A stretch of DNA of 64,000 nucleotides from Gigaspora rosea (taxonomy: Eukaryota > Glomeromycota > Glomeromycetes > Diversisporales > Gigasporaceae): assembly GCA_003550325.1 (NCBI GenBank), contig QKWP01000004.1, positions 477,346 to 541,345 of the forward strand. Reading direction: 5' to 3'. The notes under the pieces were generated by a model. That model ran no database searches. It saw only the letters and a list, made by a program, of their open reading frames with translations, and was not told the DNA's origin. This document shows, piece by piece, positions 57,982-64,000 of the stretch (positions are counted from its first letter, which is position 1; each line of letters opens with the position of its first letter). The position numbers and the translations under genes are program-made.

Positions 57982-58929
57982 TGTTATCTCATAAATTAAT
58001 GAAAATATATCTATAAAAAAAATTATACTTGTTTGAATTGTTTTAATGTGCTCTTTAGTGTAATAGAACTATTTTCGCACTTTTTATATAAATTAAAGCG
58101 TAATTCAGTAACAAAATATCATTTTTATTATTAAAAAATTCAAAATAGCTCTATTGCGTTAAAAAACATGTTAAGATAATTCAAATAAATATAATTTAAT
58201 AAGTATATCTTTATAAGTTCACAAGTTATTAAAGTTTAGAATTTACTATGTTTTGCCATCATAAAAATTTGATTGACAAAAAAAAAATTGTTATTGGAGT
58301 TTACTATATGATGTTTGTAAATCATATGCAATCTTACCCCCTAATAGCAAATCTAAAGGAAAAAAAGAAAATAACAAAATTAGTAAACAAAAAACAAAAA
58401 AAAAGCTTATACAAAAAAAAACCTACCGTAAATTACTATAACTATCATTCTAGTACTGATTTCATGCCTAGTGAACCTAAAGAAGAAACAAAGAAAATAA
58501 TAAAGTTAGTAAACAAAAATAGCAAAAAAATACATATACACAAAAGAAAGTAACCCAAACTTATCTAACTAGCATCCCAGTGCTAATTTTACGACCTAGC
58601 GAACCTAACAAAAAAAGAAAAGAATAATATAGTAAACAAAAAACAGTAAAAAAAACACACACATACAAAAGAAAAAACCCAAACTCATCTAACTACCATC
58701 CCTAGTGCTGCTTTTATAATATGCAAATCTAAAGAAAAAAGAAGAAAAGAATAAAGTTAGTGTTCAAGAAACGGCAAAAAAAAAAAACATACACAAAAGA
58801 AAGAGACCCAAATTCATCTAATTACTGTTTCTGGTACTAATTTTATAATATGGCAAACCTAAAAAAGAAAGGAGAGAATAACAAAGTTAGTAAACAAGAA
58901 ACAGCAAGAAAAAAAATATAAGGTAAGTA

Positions 58930-59506
58930 TGGGTATTGTGGTGGAGTTAAGAGAATTTTGGTATAACTCTGAATCTATTGGTCCAAATTGAATGATTTTG
59001 GTACCATTCGATTCGTCTCGATGAGACGAATCGAATGGTACCAAAATTGGTCAATTTGGATCACAGGATCGCAAGTTATTTACAATTATATGTTACACAA
59101 AATTGGAAGGGTATTGTATTGGATATGGGTATTATAGCAGAATTTGCAATAACTTGTAACCTATTGGTCCAATACTGATCCAATCTAAATGATTTTTATA
59201 CCATTCGAATTGTCTCATCGAGATGATTCGAATGGCACAAAAATCATTTAATTTCGATCACTGGGTCACAAAATATTAGCATTAGCATAGTGTCCGAATA
59301 TAATATATTGGGGGTTTTTTTAAAAATTTGATTTAAACATTCAAACACCAATATCTTATGACTAGTGATCATAATCAAACGATTTTTATACCATTCGAAT
59401 TGTCTTGATAAGACGATTTGAATGGTACAAAAATTGTTTAGTTTGGGTGAATAGGTTACAAGTTATAGCAGATCCGCCACAATACCCATATCCACAACAA
59501 TACCCA
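58930..59506. mobile_element. TIR element (TGGGTATTGTGG) built of GATTCGTCTC hairpins
   Basis: TGGGTATTGTGGTGGAGTTA at the left and, reverse-complemented, TGGGTATTGTTGTGGATATG at the right, TA-flanked (58928-58929 and 59507-59508). Inside are three hairpins of the form ACCATTCGATTCGTCTC / GAGACGAATCGAATGGT, each followed by a CTGGGTCACA-type spacer. It interrupts the satellite array. Confidence 0.7.
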
Positions 59507-59860
59507 TAATTACTTTATACAAAAGAAAGAAATCCAAAACTTACCTAATTATTATCCCAGTGCTGATTTTACAACCTAGAACCTAAAGAAAAATGAAATC
59601 CAAACTTATCTAATTACCACCCCAGTGCTAATTTTACAACCTGGAACCTAAAGAAGAAAGAAAAGAATAATAAAGTTAGTAAACAAGAAAGCAGCAAAAA
59701 AAAACATACATATACACAAAAGAAAAGATCCACAAACTTACCTGACTACTATTCTGGTGCTGATTTCACAACATAGCAAATCTAAAGAAGAAAGAAAGTA
59801 ATAAAATTAATAAAAAAAGATTAGAAAAAAAAATATTTGTTTATATACCTGCATATCCGA

Positions 59861-60846
59861 GATGATGAGTTGCCAAGGGGTGCACAACCATGTAGGTGCA
59901 CAAAAAACATATTTTCTTATTTTATAACTCTAGTTTTTAAAATTAGTAATTTTTTTAAAACACAGTCATAAAAAGAACTCTATTTTTAATATAGTTTTAT
60001 AGATTAATAATATATTAAAAGTGCAAAATAAAAAATAAGGCAAAATAAAATAGGGTTATAAAAAAGAACCCTATTTTTTAATGTAGCATCAAAAAAGTTT
60101 TCTTGTTTTATAAATTAATAACATGTAGGGTACAAATAAAAATAGGGACATAAAAAAGAACCCTATTTTTAATTAGCACCAAAAAAAACTTTATAAAAAC
60201 CCACATATACTCGTTTATTAATAACCCTAACCCTAAACCCTAAACCCTAATGCTAAAAAAAACCTCCCCAAAAATGTTCCCTAAAAAATTTCTTAAAAAA
60301 TAGAAAATTTTCATTTTAATCCGATTTCATTTTAATCTGTCACAATTCTTATGAATATTTATAAATATTTGAATATTCATAATTTATATTCGAATATTCA
60401 TAAATCCGAATATATTCATAAATATAGATATTCGAATACAAGCACTAATCTTCATGCAGTTTGAGTAGAATCTCATTTTAGCGACACCTTTTTTTTACCA
60501 TGACTAGAGTAGAGGTACGTACGTAGATCTTTTGCTTCGCCAGAATCATGTGAACGTTGAACAAACGTGTAATGTGCATTGTGCATTACTTAATACACGT
60601 GCACAATATGCACACATAAATATAGATGTTGAGTTTGTAAAACTAATGACGTTATCTAACTTGATACGTAAGTACATACTTATCTGTTGTTTAATTATAC
60701 ATCGATACAGCAATAATTTCATCATTAAAGAAGAAGCAATTCAATAAAAAAAAATAAAAGTCAATACAATGATCATCTATTCGTATCTTGTACATTGTTA
60801 AATTTTAATGCTAAATATAAAAGCTAAACAATTGTAATAAACAAAT
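59861..60846. other. Intergenic upstream of the Gag-like gene
   Basis: Contains a CCCTAA-type tract (60223-60250) and a cluster of GAATATTCATAAATAT variants (about 60350-60440). The plus frame at 60532-60747 has no motif and ends 100 bp before the gene; it may be 5' UTR. A TATAAAA at about 60816 is close to the ATG. Confidence 0.5.
60223..60250. repeat. Interstitial CCCTAA/CCCTAAA tract
   Basis: Four near-perfect units, CCCTAACCCTAAACCCTAAA plus CCCTAA. It is short and internal, so a telomere is not implied. Confidence 0.7.
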
Positions 60847-62187
60847 ATGCACGATCTTTTCAATCCCTCCCCTGAAATCATGTCTAATGATTCTAACAAC
60901 GCTTACAACGCCCCTTTCGGTGTTGAACAATCTCAAATCAATACGAAGCTTTTCGATCCACGCTTCTTTTCAACTGCAGCAACCACAGTTGCTCCCACTA
61001 TGTATTCTGTTGCAAATATGCCGTTGAACCAGACTTTGTCTCCCAATCAAACTGTGACATCCTTACCACATATTGCTTTAGGATCTAATCAAGAGTATGT
61101 CTTTGCTCATCAAGGTGGAGCTCTGGTTCTTCCAAATGGTACTTTTATGAATCCGCAATATCCAACTGCCACACTCTGGCAAACAATGAATATAACAGAA
61201 CCTAAGAACATAGCTCTTACCGGACAACCTTTATTTCAAAATGAATATATCGAAAAAAAGGTACATCAGGGTTCGAACTGGCGAGAAAATCATGTTGATG
61301 TTCCACGTATTGATCATAATCTAATCATTGAGCGAAGAAACAAACAACGCACCCCTCCTCGTCCAATTATAGAATATCCATTATCACGTTGTCTCCCATC
61401 AATCGAAGAAATACCTGACGCTACCGCGCGTCTTACTGAGACTATTCGTCTTTGGTGGATTGATAATGAAGGAACTGCCCTTGGAGAACTAGAAAAACTT
61501 GACCTTCAACCTCAATTAACTTTACAACAATGGAGGTTAATTGCTCTGAATGAATACATTGATCTACAGCTTTTCTGTAAAATTGATGTAATCATGCATT
61601 GGCTAAAAGCTTTCACAATCTATTCCGAAGCAGTATTATCATTATACCCTCATCGTCGGGAAGAATTCGATTCATATGAACGTCATATCGTTGAAAAAAG
61701 TGATTCGTATCCCTTCGATCTTGTTTTTCAATACGATCAAGAGAGGAGAATGCGTTTATGTAAAAATCGTCAATTGACTTTAATGATGCCTGCTCCAGAC
61801 TTAGAAGATCGATATTTTTATCCCATCGTCGAGCATAGAACCGGCTTTATTAGCCTTCGTAGAGATAGATGGGATCAAGTAGCATATGACGAAAGGGGCA
61901 AAGAGATTTGCAACAAATATAACTATGAAAGATGCCATTATCCTTATTGCAAGCGATCTCACGTATGTGCTGTCGACAAATGTGGTGGATTGCATCCAGC
62001 AAAATTGTGTCCTGCGAGAAAATCAGCGCCAAATTCGATGCTTGGTTATAAAAAGCAAAATTTTCCGAATCGAATAGGACCTAACTCTTTTAAGAATAAT
62101 GGGTTTAGAGGTAAAGGTAAACGCTTCACCAATTCGGCCCAAAATAACTGTCAAAAAAGCCGAGATTTAGAAAAAGAGAATCCTTAA
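60847..62187 (+). CDS. Gag-like protein with CCCH and CCHC motifs
   Basis: Uninterrupted 446 codons. The N-terminal ~130 residues are Asn/Gln/Pro-rich and probably disordered. Residues ~185-350 form a helical region (ATARLTETIRLWWIDNEGTA, LTLQQWRLIALNEYIDLQLF, FTIYSEAVLSLYPHRREEF). Then C355-x7-C363-x4-C368-x3-H372, immediately followed by C374-x4-C379-x3-H383-x4-C388, and a basic Asn/Lys/Gly-rich tail. A CCCH finger followed by a zinc knuckle is typical of the first ORF of fungal DIRS/tyrosine-recombinase-type retroelements (inference from pattern). No reverse transcriptase, RNase H or recombinase frame follows in the remaining 1.8 kb and no terminal repeats are seen. It is therefore either an orphan or domesticated Gag, or a host RNA-binding protein. 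The intact frame amid decayed elements argues for function or youth. Confidence 0.65.
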   Translation: MHDLFNPSPEIMSNDSNNAYNAPFGVEQSQINTKLFDPRFFSTAATTVAPTMYSVANMPLNQTLSPNQTVTSLPHIALGSNQEYVFAHQGGALVLPNGTFMNPQYPTATLWQTMNITEPKNIALTGQPLFQNEYIEKKVHQGSNWRENHVDVPRIDHNLIIERRNKQRTPPRPIIEYPLSRCLPSIEEIPDATARLTETIRLWWIDNEGTALGELEKLDLQPQLTLQQWRLIALNEYIDLQLFCKIDVIMHWLKAFTIYSEAVLSLYPHRREEFDSYERHIVEKSDSYPFDLVFQYDQERRMRLCKNRQLTLMMPAPDLEDRYFYPIVEHRTGFISLRRDRWDQVAYDERGKEICNKYNYERCHYPYCKRSHVCAVDKCGGLHPAKLCPARKSAPNSMLGYKKQNFPNRIGPNSFKNNGFRGKGKRFTNSAQNNCQKSRDLEKENP

Positions 62188-62304
62188 GTAAGCCTGAGGT
62201 TTACAATTTTATCCTAGATCGGGGTAGCTTGAAATACGAATGGCTAATTAGTGTTTAGCGTAACGTTAAAGAATGCAGTGTATTTTTTTTCTTTTTTTTT
62301 TTTT

Positions 62305-62336
<32 letters not shown>

Positions 62337-64000
62337 AATAAAAAAATTTTTAAATAAGAATTACTGTATAATTTTATTAAGCTTTTTTTGCAGCATACTT
62401 TTTTTTTTACCAAAAAATTTAAGTAAACAGAAAAAAAATTATTAAGAAATGCAAGCGTTAAAAGAATTATTGTAAAATAATAAAAGAATTATTTATTATA
62501 TTCGAAATGCAAGCGTTAAGAATTATTGTAAATAATAAAAGAATTATTTATTATATTCTATATATAAATTTATAAAAATTTTTATTGAATTTTAATTAAA
62601 GTTTTAAAAAAATATCTACTAAATAGAAGCATTAAAATGTTCAAGTAAAAAATTTTAATAAGACTTGATTGAATTTAATAAAAATCAAAATATTTATCAA
62701 TATTTAATTAAATTTAATAAAAATCAAAAATATTCTAGCAATATTTAATTAAATTTAATGAAAATCAAAATATTTTAGGAATATTTAAATTTAATAAAAA
62801 TCAAAAATATTTAGAAGATTTATTAATAATCAAAAATATTTTCAATATTTAATTAAATTTAATATAAATTAAAAATATTTAAGCAATAAATATAATAACA
62901 ATTTTTTTATTTTAATTTAATAAATTTGTATATTTTAAATAAAAATATTTAAAAATTGTAATGAAGTAGTATAGTGATAGGTTTGTTGCTTTATATAAAA
63001 GCAAATGGCTATTTTAAATATACTTGGTTTATATATAAAACAAAAAAAATATTATAAATTATATTTGTAAAGTTTATTAGATTGATTTTTAGTATAGATG
63101 AATATAATAAAAATATAATACAGTATATAAAAATAACTATTTTGATTTAAATTTATAAATTGTTAGGGTTAGAATAAGGGTTAAAGTTTAAATTAGCTTA
63201 AAATAGATAATTTTTATATATTATAATCCTACAATAATTCTATATGTCAAGAAGATTTGTTTATTATTAGTAGTATAAAGATTTGTATAATATAGTATTG
63301 CAATAGTTCTTTATTAATTTGCAAGTTGTTGGTAGCAGAAGGTTTTCTTTTTGTCAAATAAGGTACAAATTAAACAAATAAAATAAAATCAAATAAACAA
63401 AATACAAAAAATTCAACTAGAAACTATTTAATAAAAAGAAAATAATAAAAAAAAATGTCAAAAGGTAGCCAAGATAAAAAGTAATCAAATATAAAAATTA
63501 TTGGAGTAGTATTTAGACAAGAAAATAGATATTTAGTAAAAATTTAAAAGTGTTTTTAAAAAAATATTTTTAAAGAAAAATATATTTATTCAAGGTTTTT
63601 ATTATTAAAGAATTACTAAGATATTTTTAATTATTTTTCAAAAAAGCAGAAAAAAAGTCATATTTATTCTTTAATTTGTAAAGATTTGCAAACAATTTGT
63701 CTGCATAATTATCTCTAATCTATTTTTTTAATAATTATTTAAAATATTTAAATAAAATTTAATATAATAATATTTGAAAATAAGAATTATATTTTGAATT
63801 ATTTGTATTTATATTATAAAACAAAAAGGTTATATTGCTTATAAACTAAAAATATTAAATTTTAAAAAAATGGTTTAACCAAAAAAATAATTTACAATAT
63901 CTTGGCAAATTCTTTAAATATTGGTTTTATAAATATAGTTACTAATATAATATTGTAATTTATATTGAAAAAAATTACAACTTTTTTTTTTTTTTTTTTT
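62188..64000. other. 3' intergenic, extremely AT-rich, ends in poly-T
   Basis: No gene. Contains a tandem duplication of about 65 bp at 62450-62560 (AATGCAAGCGTTAA... TAATAAAAGAATTATTTATT) and a degenerate repeat of about 38 bp at 62650-62880 (AATATTTAATTAAATTTAAT). The final ~20 bases are T. Confidence 0.6.
62650..62880. repeat. Degenerate AT minisatellite, about 38 bp units
   Basis: Five or six units around TTTAATTAAATTTAATAAAA followed by ATCAAAATATT. Pure A/T-biased slippage product. Confidence 0.6.

Larger units (their letters stand above)
54660..59860. repeat. Degenerate satellite-like array, units of about 125-135 bp, interrupted by elements
   Basis: Units share, in order, CCAGTGCTAATTTTACAACC, TAGYGAACCTAAAGAAAA, AATAAAGTTAGTAAACAA, AAACAGCAAAAAAAACATA, CACAAAAGAAAGAAACCC and AAACTTATCTAACTACC. 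Clear units start near 56270, 56400, 58330, 58455, 58585, 58720, 58840, 59515, 59600 and 59750, with a decayed one near 54665. The array is cut by MITEs at 56554, 57404, 57671 and 58930 and a SINE at 56831, plus unrelated sequence. Frames within it are artefacts. Confidence 0.6.

Noticed and set aside
60223-60250. Telomere
   Set aside because: Only about four CCCTAA units, internal, followed by a gene and 3.7 kb of further sequence.
60532-60747. 71-codon plus frame upstream of the Gag-like gene
   Set aside because: No motif; more likely 5' UTR or chance.

Overview
This is a gene-poor, very AT-rich eukaryotic nuclear window crowded with nested transposable elements. Spliceosomal introns are short (about 75-185 bp), with GTAAGT/GTTAGT donors, AG acceptors and, in the first gene, a TACTAAT branch-like motif. 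Two tRNA-headed SINE families carry poly-A tails. MULE, hAT and PIF-like elements are present, CCCTAA dimers are scattered, and the coding sequence is A/T-biased. Together these fit a TE-expanded fungus. An arbuscular-mycorrhizal (Glomeromycotina, Rhizophagus-like) genome is my best guess; this is inference, not a database result.

Genes. Four host-type loci can be supported. (1) 1386-5444 (+): a two-exon, 1324-aa secreted and membrane-anchored Ser/Thr/Pro-rich mucin with an MSB2-like membrane-proximal domain, one TM segment and a short tail. (2) 6693-8523 (-): a five-exon, 455-aa seven-TM protein with a PPSY motif in its C-terminal tail, convergent with the mucin gene. (3) 33021-34100 (+): a two-exon, 334-aa protein joining an acidic N-terminal extension, a near-complete ubiquitin ending LRLRGG, and a C-terminal domain with an H-Y-E pattern like ADP-ribosyltransferases. 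This is the most unusual gene here. (4) 60847-62187 (+): a 446-aa Gag-like protein with two Cys/His motifs.

Mobile DNA fills most of the rest. 12.5-16 kb: an 8-bp-TSD TIR element holding a PIF-like element, a hairpin MITE and an array of AT-rich palindromes. 16.1-17.8 kb: a SINE split by a MULE-like MITE that is itself split by a TA-flanked MITE. 18-19 kb: a second PIF-like element. 21 kb: a clean SINE. 29.8-31 kb: a TIR element filled with a minisatellite. 34.7-40.5 kb: a MULE with both TIRs and a decayed transposase split by about 2.9 kb of repeats. 41.1-44.8 kb: a decayed hAT transposase split precisely by a third PIF-like element. 45.8-53.4 kb: interlocked SINE, hAT-MITE, long-TIR and PIF-type insertions. 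54.7-59.9 kb: a degenerate satellite of about 125-135 bp units broken up by MITEs and a SINE. Target-site duplications are readable for many insertions, so their relative order can often be worked out.

Assembly gaps lie at 25543-25646 and 47220-47450, with a single N at 37978. The window ends in poly-T. All coordinates and TSDs were read by eye; no search was run.
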